Shown here: positions 8,065 through 16,054 of the stretch, in pieces | How the letters are laid out: every line of letters starts with the position of its first letter | Numbering within the stretch: the stretch's first letter is position 1 | Assembly: GCA_018971265.1 (NCBI GenBank) | Contig: JAGXBE010000004.1 | Location: 1-32,964 of the forward strand | DNA length: 32,964 nucleotides | Source: Patescibacteria group bacterium | Lineage (GTDB): Bacteria > Patescibacteriota > Minisyncoccia > Phycocordibacterales > Phycocordibacteraceae | Direction: 5' to 3' | Program-made: the position numbers and the translations under genes | Notes under the pieces: generated by a model | Seen by the model: only the letters and a program-made list of their open reading frames with translations | Told to the model about the DNA's origin: nothing | Database searches by the model: none

Positions 8065-8604
8065 ATGAAAAGGTATGCGATAGGCCTTGGTGCGCTTGTG
8101 TTGGCAGCTGCTATAGCGCTGTGGGTATGGGACGTACGCATCGCGAAGGCGCCGACGGGCACTCAAGGATGCACGCAGGAAGCGAAGCTCTGTCCCGACG
8201 GCTCTTCAGTTGGGCGCACGGGACCCAATTGTGAATACGCAGCCTGTCCTGGGTCGGATACAGCAACCGGTACCGGCAACAGCATTCTGCCCTACGATTC
8301 GGGCGTGCAAGGCATAGTTTCGCTTGGTCCGACGTGTCCGGTCGAGCGCATACCACCCGACCCCTCATGTGCCGACAAGCCATACGCAACCGCCATCGCC
8401 GTCTACCATACCGGTTCGCAATCGGTATTCCTCATGGGGAATTCTGATGCAAGCGGCGCATTCAAGTTTTCGCTCCCACCCGGCGCCTACACACTCCAGG
8501 CGACAAACGGCAAGACCTTTCCGCGTTGTACGGCGGTGACTGTTTCGGTCCCCGCAAGCGGGTACGCTTCGACCACCATCTCCTGCGATACGGGTATCCG
8601 CTAG
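8065..8604 (+). CDS. Membrane-anchored secreted protein with Cys-rich CPDG motif and carboxypeptidase-regulatory-like domain
   Basis: A 179-residue envelope protein. Residues 4-24 are a signal anchor (KRYAIGLGALVLAAAIALWV). Next comes a Cys-rich block of about 27 residues containing CTQEAKLCPDGS, GRTGPNCEYAACP, a motif I recognise from many CPR secreted proteins, with four Cys that probably pair. The C-terminal half is a transthyretin-like/carboxypeptidase-regulatory beta-sandwich (SDASGAFKFSLPPGAYTLQA), a fold usually used for surface adhesion or display. Four further Cys lie in that half. It has its own leaderless promoter at 8050-8058. Role unknown; probably surface exposed. Confidence 0.8.
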   Translation: MKRYAIGLGALVLAAAIALWVWDVRIAKAPTGTQGCTQEAKLCPDGSSVGRTGPNCEYAACPGSDTATGTGNSILPYDSGVQGIVSLGPTCPVERIPPDPSCADKPYATAIAVYHTGSQSVFLMGNSDASGAFKFSLPPGAYTLQATNGKTFPRCTAVTVSVPASGYASTTISCDTGIR

Positions 8605-8635
8605 CAACTAATTTCTTCTCGAAAGAGAAAGTACG

Positions 8636-9358
8636 ATGAAGCAAAATATGAGAAACAAAAGCTCTTGGCTCGTACTTGGTGCACTCGTACTAGCTGGAAT
8701 CGGTCTCGCGTATTATTTCGAGGGCAAAGGCGCACCCGCTTCTACCGCGCCCGCAAAAACATCAACAGCGACCTCAACGTCGCCAATCGCGAGCATCACG
8801 ACTCCGCAGGGCGTGAGCTTCACGTATTCGACGGAAAAGTATGGACTTGCGACAACCCCCGACCAGGTGCTCACTCTTTCCTACATTCCACCCTGTGAAG
8901 AGGATTTCGACTACTGCCTGTACAACAAGAGCCCAGACTTTTCTGGGACCAATTTCGAAAGCGCGGGGCTGCGCATCAAAGCACGCGGCGACCTCGCCTC
9001 TAAACAGTCTTGTCTTACTACGCCACCTGCCGGTCGCTCCAGCCCCCCGACGACTACTTCTTCAGGTACCGTCTACGCCACAAGCGCCTTCCCGGTGGAC
9101 GGCGCCGCAGCAGGCCACTATGCATCCGGCACGCTTTATCGCCTCTATGCCGCCGGCCACTGTACGGAGTTTGAAACGCGCATCGGCGAGTCGCAGTATG
9201 CGAATTTTCCTGCCGGTTCGATACAAAAATTCACCGACGCCGATCGCACACGGGTGGAAGCGGAGTTGATGTCAATCCTTGCGAGCGTGAGCGTCTCGGG
9301 CGTGTCCGTCGTCTTTCAGATTCCTGCGCCGCCTGCGGGTGTATACTTATCGCATTAA
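8636..9358 (+). CDS. Hypothetical membrane-anchored exported protein
   Basis: A 240-residue protein with an N-terminal anchor (SSWLVLGALVLAGIGLAYYF), then a low-complexity Ala/Thr/Ser linker (about 34-53), then an exported domain with a CEEDFDYC cysteine pair and further Cys. The start at 8636 has only a weak purine stretch upstream; MRNKSSW, five residues on, is an alternative. It belongs to a run of small envelope genes, all on the plus strand. No family recognised; the linker-plus-domain layout is common in CPR cell-surface proteins. Confidence 0.72.
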   Translation: MKQNMRNKSSWLVLGALVLAGIGLAYYFEGKGAPASTAPAKTSTATSTSPIASITTPQGVSFTYSTEKYGLATTPDQVLTLSYIPPCEEDFDYCLYNKSPDFSGTNFESAGLRIKARGDLASKQSCLTTPPAGRSSPPTTTSSGTVYATSAFPVDGAAAGHYASGTLYRLYAAGHCTEFETRIGESQYANFPAGSIQKFTDADRTRVEAELMSILASVSVSGVSVVFQIPAPPAGVYLSH

Positions 9359-9379
9359 CCGGATGATAATAATATCGCT

Positions 9380-9646
9380 ATGAACCAGCTGAATCCTCGT
9401 CGTGCAGGTCTTGCCGTCGGTGTATTTGCCGGTGGCGCGCATCTTATCTGGGCAGTTCTTGTCGCGTTTGGGTGGGCGCAGGCACTTGTAAATTTCATCC
9501 TATGGGCGCACATGATGAGCACGTCCTACATCGTGGCACCCTTTGACCTCACCGCGGCCGCTACGCTCGTCATCCTGACGACCATCATTGGATATGTCGC
9601 AGGGGATATTTTCGCGCTCATCTGGAACCGAATGCATCGCGCATAG
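9380..9646 (+). CDS. Small two-span membrane protein
   Basis: An 88-residue protein with two hydrophobic segments (about 10-32 and 56-78) joined by a short loop containing WAHMMSTSYIVAPF, and basic ends. An A/T-rich -10-like box (TGATAATAAT) lies just before the ATG, so it is probably leaderless. Similar two-span proteins are frequent in Parcubacteria genomes as conserved hypotheticals. Function unknown. Confidence 0.75.
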   Translation: MNQLNPRRAGLAVGVFAGGAHLIWAVLVAFGWAQALVNFILWAHMMSTSYIVAPFDLTAAATLVILTTIIGYVAGDIFALIWNRMHRA

Positions 9647-9652
9647 ATAACC

Positions 9653-9949
9653 ATGGCCATCGAATGGAATAAGGTGACGTGGTATTCGAAGCTTGCCGCG
9701 GTGGCGGTGTTCCTCGCAACCTTTCTCGTCGCGTTCAACTTGGGCGTTCTCTGGGAACAAACACATATAGAAACGGCGCTCTCCGAGACTCCGGTCGCAC
9801 CGGACGGGCAGGCGGGTAGCCAGTCGTCTGTCGGTGGCGCGGGCGCCTCCTGCGGCGGGTTCATCCGGAATGCGCCCACCTGTAGGGCAGGATTCCATTG
9901 CAAGCTCGGCGCAATTGCCGACAAGGGCGGAGTGTGTGTACCGAACTAA
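9653..9949 (+). CDS. Small exported protein with C-terminal disulfide-type domain
   Basis: A 98-residue protein with one N-terminal span (about 14-33), a linker, and a compact four-Cys tail (ASCGGFIRNAPTC, GFHCKLG, GGVCVPN) that resembles short knottin- or EGF-like segments. It starts 6 nt after the two-span protein and is probably co-transcribed. Likely a surface-exposed, membrane-tethered domain; no named family. Confidence 0.72.
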   Translation: MAIEWNKVTWYSKLAAVAVFLATFLVAFNLGVLWEQTHIETALSETPVAPDGQAGSQSSVGGAGASCGGFIRNAPTCRAGFHCKLGAIADKGGVCVPN

Positions 9950-9962
9950 TACCCCTCTCTGG

Positions 9963-9968
9963 TAGAGT
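9963..9968 (+). promoter_or_regulatory. Leaderless -10 (TAGAGT) of the helicase gene
   Basis: TAGAGT ends 6 nt before the ATG at 9975. It argues against the in-frame GTG at 9969, which would lie upstream of the transcription start. Confidence 0.55.
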
Positions 9969-9974
9969 GTGAGG

Positions 9975-11648
9975 ATGACCCAGGCAGAGGCGCTCACAAT
10001 ATTGAAGACGGGTGCGAATGTGTATCTGACCGGCGAGCCGGGCAGCGGCAAGACGTACACGATAAACGAGTTCATTGCGTGGCTGCGCGCCTCGGGCATC
10101 GAGCCCTCGGTGACGGCGGCGACAGGCATTGCGGCGACGCATGTCGCGGGCATGACGCTCCATGCGTGGAGCGGCATCGGCGTGAGCACGGCGCTCTCCG
10201 CTGCGGAAGTAGATCACATCGCCGGTAAGGAACACATCGCACGGCGCATTCAGAAAGCAAAGGTACTTATCATCGAAGAAATCTCGATGCTCTCAGCGAC
10301 GACTTTCCAGATGGCCGATGCCGTCTGCCGCGAAGTGCGGCGCGTCGATGAGCCGTTCGGCGGAATCACCGTCGTCCTCGTGGGTGATTTTTTCCAGCTG
10401 CCGCCGGTCTCGCGGAACTCCGACGCCGCCTTTGCGTACGGTTCCTCGACGTGGCGCGAACTCAATCCGATTACGTGTTATCTCACCGAGCAGTACCGGC
10501 AGGACGATAGCGAATTTCTCGGCGTGCTTTCCGCAATGCGCGAAGGACGTGTCGCAAAACCTCATCGAGAACTGCTCATGACGCGCCATACTGATACGGC
10601 TGCGCTTCCTCCCGACGCGCCGAAACTCTTTTCGCACAATGCGGACGTCGACCGCATCAATGCGGACGAGCTCGCGAAGCTTCCCGGCCTCCCAAGGAGG
10701 TTTCTTATGACGAGCAAAGGAAAAGATTCGCTCGTGGCAGGACTCGTACGCGGGTGTCTTTCGCCTGAAATCTTGGAGTTGAAGAAAGGTGCGGCGGTGA
10801 TGTTTACCAAAAACTCTCCGCAAGGGAAGTTCGTTAACGGCACGCTCGGTGTCGTATACGAATTTGATGCAGGAGGAATGCCGATAATCGAGACGAGAGG
10901 GGGGATCAGAATAACGGCGGAGCCGATGGAGTGGCAGCTCGAGGAGCAGGGGAAAGTGAGGGCAAGCATCTCCCAGCTGCCGCTGCGGCTTAGCTACGCG
11001 ATGACGGTGCACAAAAGCCAGGGCATGAGCATGGACGCGGCGATCATAGATCTCTCGAGAGCATTTGAATACGGGCAGGGATATGTCGCGCTTTCGCGCG
11101 TGCGCCGGCTTTCCGGCGTGCATCTCACGGGCATCAACGAGCGCGCGTTTTTGGTGCATCCGGAGATCTTGGAAAAAGATCACGAGTTCCGCGCCGCATC
11201 CGATGCGGCACAAGAAGCGTTCAGAGCCATCTCCGAGAAAGAGGTAATAGAAATGCAGAAAAAGTTCGTAAAGGCGATGGGCGGGGCGTGGGTGGAAAAA
11301 GCCGGGCGCGGCAAAGAAAAGAGCGCGAGCTGGAAGTTGGAAACGGCGCTGCCGGGGAGATTGGCAGAAACCTTGGAGACAGTGCGGAATACGCCGAGTT
11401 TGGCGGACGCGGCGAAGGCGCGCAGACTTGCCGTCTCAACCATCGTGAAGCACCTCGAAGAGCTTGCCTCGATAGGAAAGCTCACGCGCGCGGATTTCGC
11501 GCACCTCTTGCCGGCGACGGACGCGTCCGAAGAAATACACGAGGCGCTCGCCGCTTCGCAGGACGAGCGCCTCTCGCCCGTTTTCCATGCGCTTCAAAAC
11601 CGCTACTCTTTCGAGACGATTCGTCTCGTGCGGCTCACTCGCGTATAA
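9975..11648 (+). CDS. PIF1/RecD-like DNA helicase with C-terminal HTH
   Basis: A 557-residue SF1B helicase of the PIF1-like family, expected to unwind DNA 5'-3' and act in replication or repair. The Walker A is GEPGSGKT (21-28) and the Walker B LIIEEISML (about 98-106). Motif III is VLVGDFFQLPPV with Q, and the C-terminal UvrD_C_2 segment has MTVHKSQGMSMD and YVALSRVRRLSG. After about residue 420 comes a winged-helix/HTH region (ADAAKARRLAVSTIVKHLEE), as in bacterial helicases with an HTH_40/RQC-like tail. This domain order is common in CPR genomes. The start at 9975 is supported by the -10 at 9963-9968. Confidence 0.93.
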   Translation: MTQAEALTILKTGANVYLTGEPGSGKTYTINEFIAWLRASGIEPSVTAATGIAATHVAGMTLHAWSGIGVSTALSAAEVDHIAGKEHIARRIQKAKVLIIEEISMLSATTFQMADAVCREVRRVDEPFGGITVVLVGDFFQLPPVSRNSDAAFAYGSSTWRELNPITCYLTEQYRQDDSEFLGVLSAMREGRVAKPHRELLMTRHTDTAALPPDAPKLFSHNADVDRINADELAKLPGLPRRFLMTSKGKDSLVAGLVRGCLSPEILELKKGAAVMFTKNSPQGKFVNGTLGVVYEFDAGGMPIIETRGGIRITAEPMEWQLEEQGKVRASISQLPLRLSYAMTVHKSQGMSMDAAIIDLSRAFEYGQGYVALSRVRRLSGVHLTGINERAFLVHPEILEKDHEFRAASDAAQEAFRAISEKEVIEMQKKFVKAMGGAWVEKAGRGKEKSASWKLETALPGRLAETLETVRNTPSLADAAKARRLAVSTIVKHLEELASIGKLTRADFAHLLPATDASEEIHEALAASQDERLSPVFHALQNRYSFETIRLVRLTRV

Positions 11649-11657
11649 AGGAGGATC

Positions 11658-11688
11658 GATTCAGAAAACACCCGCTGTCTTCTGAATC
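11658..11688. terminator. Hairpin between convergent genes
   Basis: A 9-bp perfect stem (11658-11666 with 11680-11688, GATTCAGAA arm) with a 13-nt loop sits between the stops of the helicase and the HAD gene. There is no clear T-run, so it is a weak terminator or a transcript-end stabiliser. Confidence 0.4.
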
Positions 11689-11695
11689 AATACGA

Positions 11696-12442
11696 CTAGG
11701 ACGTGAACAAGGCCTCTATGACCCGTCGCGTATCCTCGGGACCGGAGACGGCATTTGTCCGTACAGCGGTCTTAAAGACCGCTTCGTCGTTGCCGCCCGC
11801 AATAAGCTCGTCGCCGACGTAGAGCGCGTCCGCCTCACTGATGCCGAGCCGCTCGCAAAGCTTCCGGACACCGTATGCTTTATCGATACCTCGTTTGGTT
11901 ACGTCAATCGAAGTCGAACCGCCCATCGATACCGAAAATCCCTGCAGCCGATCGGCGACTGCCGCTTGAAGCATCCGGCGTTTAACATGGTCGGCATCCC
12001 ATACTTTCTTTAGAGCGAAAGGCGCTTGCTGTCCAAGTGCCGAAAAGGTCACCTGGCTGCCGCGATATTCGATGCGTTCCCCATAGGCGGGCTTTGAGAG
12101 GTCAACAACTTCGGTTTCCGCAACGGCGGAAAGTATTGCCCTCTTAATGAGGAGCGCTTCCTCTTCCGAGAGGCGCTCTTCGTATACCTTGCTCCAAGCG
12201 CCCTTGTGCCACTCGTAAAGCATGGCGCCAGAAGTGGGAAGAAGGTACAGGTTTTCAAAGGGTGCATTCTCGGGGAGTTTTTCAACAACCTGCTTCAGAA
12301 ATTGCGGCAGGGCGCCGCCGGAAATGAGCGCTACTTTGGTAGCGGCGAGAAGACGCGCAAGAAGCGTCGCCATTTCCTCCGTGAGCGGCTGCTTGCTCTC
12401 GGTGAGCGTTCCGTCGATGTCGAAAAATATAAGTTTAGGCAT
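11696..12442 (-). CDS. HAD-IIB sugar-phosphatase / eukaryotic-type phosphomannomutase-like protein
   Basis: A 248-residue HAD-superfamily protein. Motif I is FFDIDGTLTESK with Asp8 (nucleophile) and Asp10; motif II ALISGG; motif IV YVGDELIAGGND. The cap region STSIDVTKRGIDKAYG aligns with eukaryotic-type phosphomannomutase (PMM) and HAD-IIB phosphatases. It could interconvert mannose-1-P and mannose-6-P or dephosphorylate a sugar phosphate. Its start overlaps the last 8 nt of the double GH130 gene, so translation is probably coupled. That context favours mannose metabolism: GH130 phosphorylases release mannose-1-P, a PMM substrate. The link is inference. Confidence 0.85.
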   Translation of the reverse strand: MPKLIFFDIDGTLTESKQPLTEEMATLLARLLAATKVALISGGALPQFLKQVVEKLPENAPFENLYLLPTSGAMLYEWHKGAWSKVYEERLSEEEALLIKRAILSAVAETEVVDLSKPAYGERIEYRGSQVTFSALGQQAPFALKKVWDADHVKRRMLQAAVADRLQGFSVSMGGSTSIDVTKRGIDKAYGVRKLCERLGISEADALYVGDELIAGGNDEAVFKTAVRTNAVSGPEDTRRVIEALFTS

Positions 12443-14357
12443 ACGAAAGCGCGCCGAGGATGCGTGCGAGCGAGCTGGTTGCGACGCCGACTACCTTGTC
12501 CGCACCGCCGTAGTAAAGGAAGAGCGTGTCGCCTCGGACGACGACGCCGCAAGGAAACACGACATTTGCGACTTCTCCTTCTTTCTCGTAGCGTTCGACT
12601 GGTTCAAAAATAGGGTCGGCAGTGCGTGCGAGCACGGACGTACCGGAAGAATCGAGCCGCGCCGCTCCGATACGGTATGTCCCTTGTTCCGAAACTCCGT
12701 GATACAGCATAAGCCAGTCCGCACCGATTTTAATAGGTGGCGCGGCGATACCGACCTTGAGCCCGTCCCACATTCCTCGGCGGGGCTGTACAACCTCGAT
12801 ACAGCGAGAGACGCGCTTGCCCGAGGCGATGTCGGGGAGGAGATCCGCGCATATCTGATTATTGATGCGGTGGTAGAGCAGGTAATTCCCTTTAACCTTT
12901 TCCGGCAGAAGCGCGAGATCTTTGTCGTCAATGCCGTCGGGCGTGAGGAGAAAGGGCGCGCTCCACTTTTCGAATCGCCGTGCAAGGAAATCGTCGACGC
13001 TGATGGAGGAGACGGCACCCAAAGGCGCGTGCACGCCGTCGTAGGCGGTGTAGGTCAGGTACAAGATGTCGTCGATACGCACGATGCGCGGGTCTTCGCA
13101 GCCGGAGTTACCGGTTGGGCCGCCGTGTTTCTGTTCAAACTCCGCCCGTGGCGCATAGATCGGCTCTTGCAGATGTTCATCGATGGTGACGCCGTCTTTT
13201 GAAATCGCGAGGCCGATAGTTGAAGTATTTGCCGCATCCATTGCGCGATAGAGGATGTACACCGAGCCGTTGATATCGATACTGGCGGGATTAAAAACCG
13301 CGCGGCTCTCGAAGCCGGCACCGCGCGGCTCGAGTATCGGGTTTTCTTTCGCGCGCAGGAACGGGTGTGCCGATTCTTCGGGGTCGAGTGCGCGCAGGAG
13401 ATCGGCAATCCTCACGCTCGCTTTCGCGCAGACAGTGTCCGCCGCACCGTACCAGATTTCAAGCTGGCCATCTTTGCCAACGGTCGCACCCGTGGGGAAG
13501 ACGATGTTTGGCACGATACCGTACCGTTCGTAGATTTCCTCCGGAACAAGAAATGACTTTGTGCGCGAGATAATCCTTTGAGAATCATTCACCTCAAGCA
13601 ATGCCGCCTCGACGGAGAAGATACGTTTATGTTCGTCATAGTAGTCATGAATGTATGAATAAACAAGCAACCACCCTTTCTCGGTTTTAATCGGCGCGCC
13701 ACCGACCTCGATATGGTCGCCATCGTTCCTGCGCATTTCGGGGAGCGCGTGGTCGGCAAGACGCTCGTGCCAACGGCGCCAATACTCGGGGTCGAAAAAA
13801 TCCTCAATCTGTTTCGCGCGTGCGAGCGCGATTGTCGGTCGCGGATGCTCCGCCGTCCAGTCGGTATGCGCGGTGAGCAGTAGCACGACATCTCCTTGCA
13901 CGCGCTCGGGGAAAAGAGTCGCGGCTTTTGCGTTAAAAGGGGTGATGAGATGGCGTTCGGTAAAATGGTCGGGAGCATCCCCAATCGCGACGGCAACCTT
14001 AATATTATCGGGACCGAAAGGATAGCCGCCAAGCGCGGTATAGAAGCAATACCAGCGACCCTCAAAAAAGGTCGCGCGCGGATCTTCGCAGCCAAAGCGG
14101 TCCCAATCGGTTTCCGGTGCGATTACCTGCTGCCGCGAATGGAAATGCACGCCGTCTTCGGAGAACGCGGTGCCGATGCTTGAGAGACCGTTATACGGTG
14201 TTTGCACCGCCTGCGAATTCCCGAGCGCGCGATAGTAGAGCCGCGCGCCTTCTTGCGTACGCACAACCGAAGGATTGAAGGCCGCAAGAGCTTCCCACGG
14301 CCGCTCGCGTCTCGGGGCAAGTATCGGGTTATGCGGTTCTCGGCGGACGATGAACAT
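12435..14357 (-). CDS. Tandem double GH130 glycosidase/phosphorylase
   Basis: A 640-residue protein made of two GH130-type five-bladed beta-propeller modules. Module 1 (about 1-320) has NPILAPRRERPWEALAAFNP and FGCEDPRATFFEGRWYCFYT; module 2 (about 325-640) has NPILEPRGAGFESRAVFNPA and SGCEDPRIVRIDDILYLTYT. The EDPR signature marks the catalytic region of beta-mannoside phosphorylases and hydrolases. Single-module GH130 enzymes are about 300-350 residues, so this is a fusion or tandem duplication. I cannot tell phosphorylase from hydrolase without aligning the phosphate-binding Arg/His residues. It lacks a signal peptide, so it is cytoplasmic. TAAGCT lies 6 nt before the ATG. It sits between the anchored GH130 gene and the PMM-like gene, all on the minus strand. 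Confidence 0.88.
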   Translation of the reverse strand: MFIVRREPHNPILAPRRERPWEALAAFNPSVVRTQEGARLYYRALGNSQAVQTPYNGLSSIGTAFSEDGVHFHSRQQVIAPETDWDRFGCEDPRATFFEGRWYCFYTALGGYPFGPDNIKVAVAIGDAPDHFTERHLITPFNAKAATLFPERVQGDVVLLLTAHTDWTAEHPRPTIALARAKQIEDFFDPEYWRRWHERLADHALPEMRRNDGDHIEVGGAPIKTEKGWLLVYSYIHDYYDEHKRIFSVEAALLEVNDSQRIISRTKSFLVPEEIYERYGIVPNIVFPTGATVGKDGQLEIWYGAADTVCAKASVRIADLLRALDPEESAHPFLRAKENPILEPRGAGFESRAVFNPASIDINGSVYILYRAMDAANTSTIGLAISKDGVTIDEHLQEPIYAPRAEFEQKHGGPTGNSGCEDPRIVRIDDILYLTYTAYDGVHAPLGAVSSISVDDFLARRFEKWSAPFLLTPDGIDDKDLALLPEKVKGNYLLYHRINNQICADLLPDIASGKRVSRCIEVVQPRRGMWDGLKVGIAAPPIKIGADWLMLYHGVSEQGTYRIGAARLDSSGTSVLARTADPIFEPVERYEKEGEVANVVFPCGVVVRGDTLFLYYGGADKVVGVATSSLARILGALSYA

Positions 14358-14366
14358 AGGATTAGC

Positions 14367-15524
14367 TTAAACGGTTTGCGCACTCCGCGACTCGAGTGAA
14401 GGGTTGCCCCCTTCGATAAGAGCGTCAAGGAAAGAACCAAGCGGCGCGGTCGCGACGCAAACGACCCTGTCCGCGCCGCCGTAATAGACAAAAAGCGTCC
14501 CGTCGCGCACAACCGCGCCGCATGCGTAGACGATGCCCGGCTTGCCGTTGTTCTCGTAGTGTTCGTCGGGCGAAAGGATGGGCAGCGCCGCGCGGTGAAG
14601 CACTTTTGTCGGGTCCGAAAGATCGAGCAGCAGCGCGCCGAGCTTATAGCGGCCCGGGTCATGTTCGTCGATTGCGTGGTAGAGGAGCAGCCATCCGCGG
14701 TCGGTCTTCACCGGCGGAGGTCCCGCACTCCGGATGAAGCTATCCCAGGTATTTTCGCGCGCGGGTAGCCCGCCGCGCGCTCCGACCCAGCTCTCGATAA
14801 AGGATTCTTCCGTACCGATGCCCTCAATCGAGTCGCGATATGCGATTTCTATTTCCGGTGCAATGCTGTGGAGAATGGCAAACCTGCCGTTTATCTTTTC
14901 CGGGAAAAGCACCCAGTTTTTATGGATCTCTCCCGGGCGCGACAGGATGTGCGGTCCTTTCCATTCTCCGAACCGGTGCGCAATGAAGTCGTCTTGCGCG
15001 ATTGAAATAGCGGCGACCCGTATGAAATCCCAGCCGTCGAACATATTGAAGGTGATATACACGCGGTCTTCGAGAGCGACCGCCCGCGGATCCTCGCAGC
15101 CGCCCCAACTCCCTCCGGAGGGATAGAGGATGGGGGAATATCGGCGCATATGGTCGGGGAGATTGCGCGGATTTTGCGCGACATATACCGGGTAGGGAAG
15201 CTGCGCATCAAAAACAACTCCGTCTGCGCTTCCTGCGTAGCCGAGCCGGGAGACGCCATCCATACCTACGGCACGGTATATGAGATGAGTTCGGTTGGCG
15301 AGAACGACCGCTGCAGGATTCATGACCGCTTCGGCAGTCCATGGGTTTTTCCCCGGCGCAAGAATCGGATTACGATCTGATTTTGCAAGCAGCAACCGTT
15401 GTAAATGGAGAACCTCTACCAGTCTTTTACGAAACGGCTTGGAGAAGAGGGCACCAAAAAGAGCCCCGACAACGAAGAAAGAAAAGAGCAGTGCGAGAAT
15501 GTTCGCTAAGAGAGACAAGCTCAT
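14367..15524 (-). CDS. Membrane-anchored GH130-family protein
   Basis: About 385 residues. An N-terminal span (MSLSLLANILALLFSFFVVG, about 3-27) is followed by KPFRKR, so by the positive-inside rule the catalytic part is cytoplasmic. A single GH130 propeller follows: NPILAPGKNPWTAEAVMNPA, GGCEDPRAVALEDRVYITFN and LFVYYGGADRVV near the end, which repeats the LFLYYGGADKVVG ending of the neighbouring double GH130 protein. The two genes therefore look like a local duplication. The frame is open to 15632, but the ATG at 15524 starts exactly at the membrane span and has TGGTATTGT and AAAGGAG upstream. Substrate probably a beta-mannoside; not provable here. Confidence 0.85.
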   Translation of the reverse strand: MSLSLLANILALLFSFFVVGALFGALFSKPFRKRLVEVLHLQRLLLAKSDRNPILAPGKNPWTAEAVMNPAAVVLANRTHLIYRAVGMDGVSRLGYAGSADGVVFDAQLPYPVYVAQNPRNLPDHMRRYSPILYPSGGSWGGCEDPRAVALEDRVYITFNMFDGWDFIRVAAISIAQDDFIAHRFGEWKGPHILSRPGEIHKNWVLFPEKINGRFAILHSIAPEIEIAYRDSIEGIGTEESFIESWVGARGGLPARENTWDSFIRSAGPPPVKTDRGWLLLYHAIDEHDPGRYKLGALLLDLSDPTKVLHRAALPILSPDEHYENNGKPGIVYACGAVVRDGTLFVYYGGADRVVCVATAPLGSFLDALIEGGNPSLESRSAQTV

Positions 15525-15595
15525 GAACGGAAAGTGAACTCCTTTACAATACCACCAGTATGCCGGAAATTTTGTTGTGAAAAATGCGCATGGGG

Positions 15596-15601
15596 TATAA
15601 T
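15596..15601 (+). promoter_or_regulatory. Consensus -10 (TATAAT), leaderless, of panD
   Basis: A perfect TATAAT ends 6 nt before the panD ATG at 15608. Transcription should begin at the start codon itself. Confidence 0.7.
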
Positions 15602-15607
15602 GATCGG

Positions 15608-15985
15608 ATGCTGATAAATGTCTGTATCGCAAAACTGCACCGGGCGACGGTCACGGACGCCGACCTTAACTACATCGGTTCTGTCACGATAGATGAGGCG
15701 CTCTTAGAGGCGGCGGGGCTTCTGCCGGGGCAAATGGTGCAGATTACAAACGTTTCAAACGCCGTTCTTTGGCGCACCTATATCGTGAAAGGAGAGAAAG
15801 GAAAAGGGCAAATTATCCTCAACGGTCCGCCGGCGCGGCTCTTTCAAAGGGGCGACAAGGTAATTATCCTCGGCGAAGCGTGGGTTCCTATGGTGGACGC
15901 CGTGAAGATGAGCCCGACAGTCGTTTTTATGGACGAAAATAATAAAATTACTGAAATAAAAAAAGGTTGGCGGCCGAGCGAATAA
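15608..15985 (+). CDS. panD: Aspartate 1-decarboxylase (pyruvoyl enzyme)
   Basis: PanD converts L-aspartate to beta-alanine and CO2, the beta-alanine supply for pantothenate/CoA. The 125-residue length matches the family. The proenzyme self-cleaves between Gly24 and Ser25; here NYIGSVTID puts Gly-Ser exactly at 24-25. Lys9, Thr57 and Tyr58 are also at the E. coli positions. The C-terminus VVFMDENNKI is the usual PanD ending. The start at 15608 is set by TATAAT 6 nt upstream; an upstream in-frame ATG at 15584 precedes the -10 and is unlikely. No panB or panC is nearby, so beta-alanine may feed a salvaged pantoate route or another use. Confidence 0.95.
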   Translation: MLINVCIAKLHRATVTDADLNYIGSVTIDEALLEAAGLLPGQMVQITNVSNAVLWRTYIVKGEKGKGQIILNGPPARLFQRGDKVIILGEAWVPMVDAVKMSPTVVFMDENNKITEIKKGWRPSE

Positions 15986-15995
15986 AAGGTATGCT
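15967..15995 (+). promoter_or_regulatory. Sigma70-type promoter of the cysteine-synthase-like gene
   Basis: TTGGCG (15967-15972) and TATGCT (15990-15995) are separated by 17 nt. This gives a 5' leader of about 50 nt before the start at 16055. The -35 lies inside the 3' end of panD. Confidence 0.55.
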
Positions 15996-16004
15996 CTGAC
16001 CGGA

Positions 16005-16025
16005 AGCCCTTTCACGGAAAGGGCT
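16005..16025 (+). promoter_or_regulatory. Hairpin in the 5' leader of the cysteine-synthase-like gene
   Basis: A 9-bp perfect stem (16005-16013 with 16017-16025, AGCCCTTTC arm) has a 3-nt loop. It starts about 3 nt after the predicted transcription start and has no T-run after it, so it is more likely a 5' stabiliser or regulatory stem than a terminator. Confidence 0.4.
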
Positions 16026-16054
16026 CGATCATTTCTCACTCCAGGAGATACATA

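Noticed and set aside
10293-11213. Minus-strand open frame (306 codons) opposite the helicase
   Set aside because: It is antisense to helicase motifs and has Arg/His-rich composition typical of a shadow frame.
12222-13202. Plus-strand open frame (326 codons) opposite the GH130/HAD genes
   Set aside because: It covers parts of two real genes antisense and has no start signal or domain.
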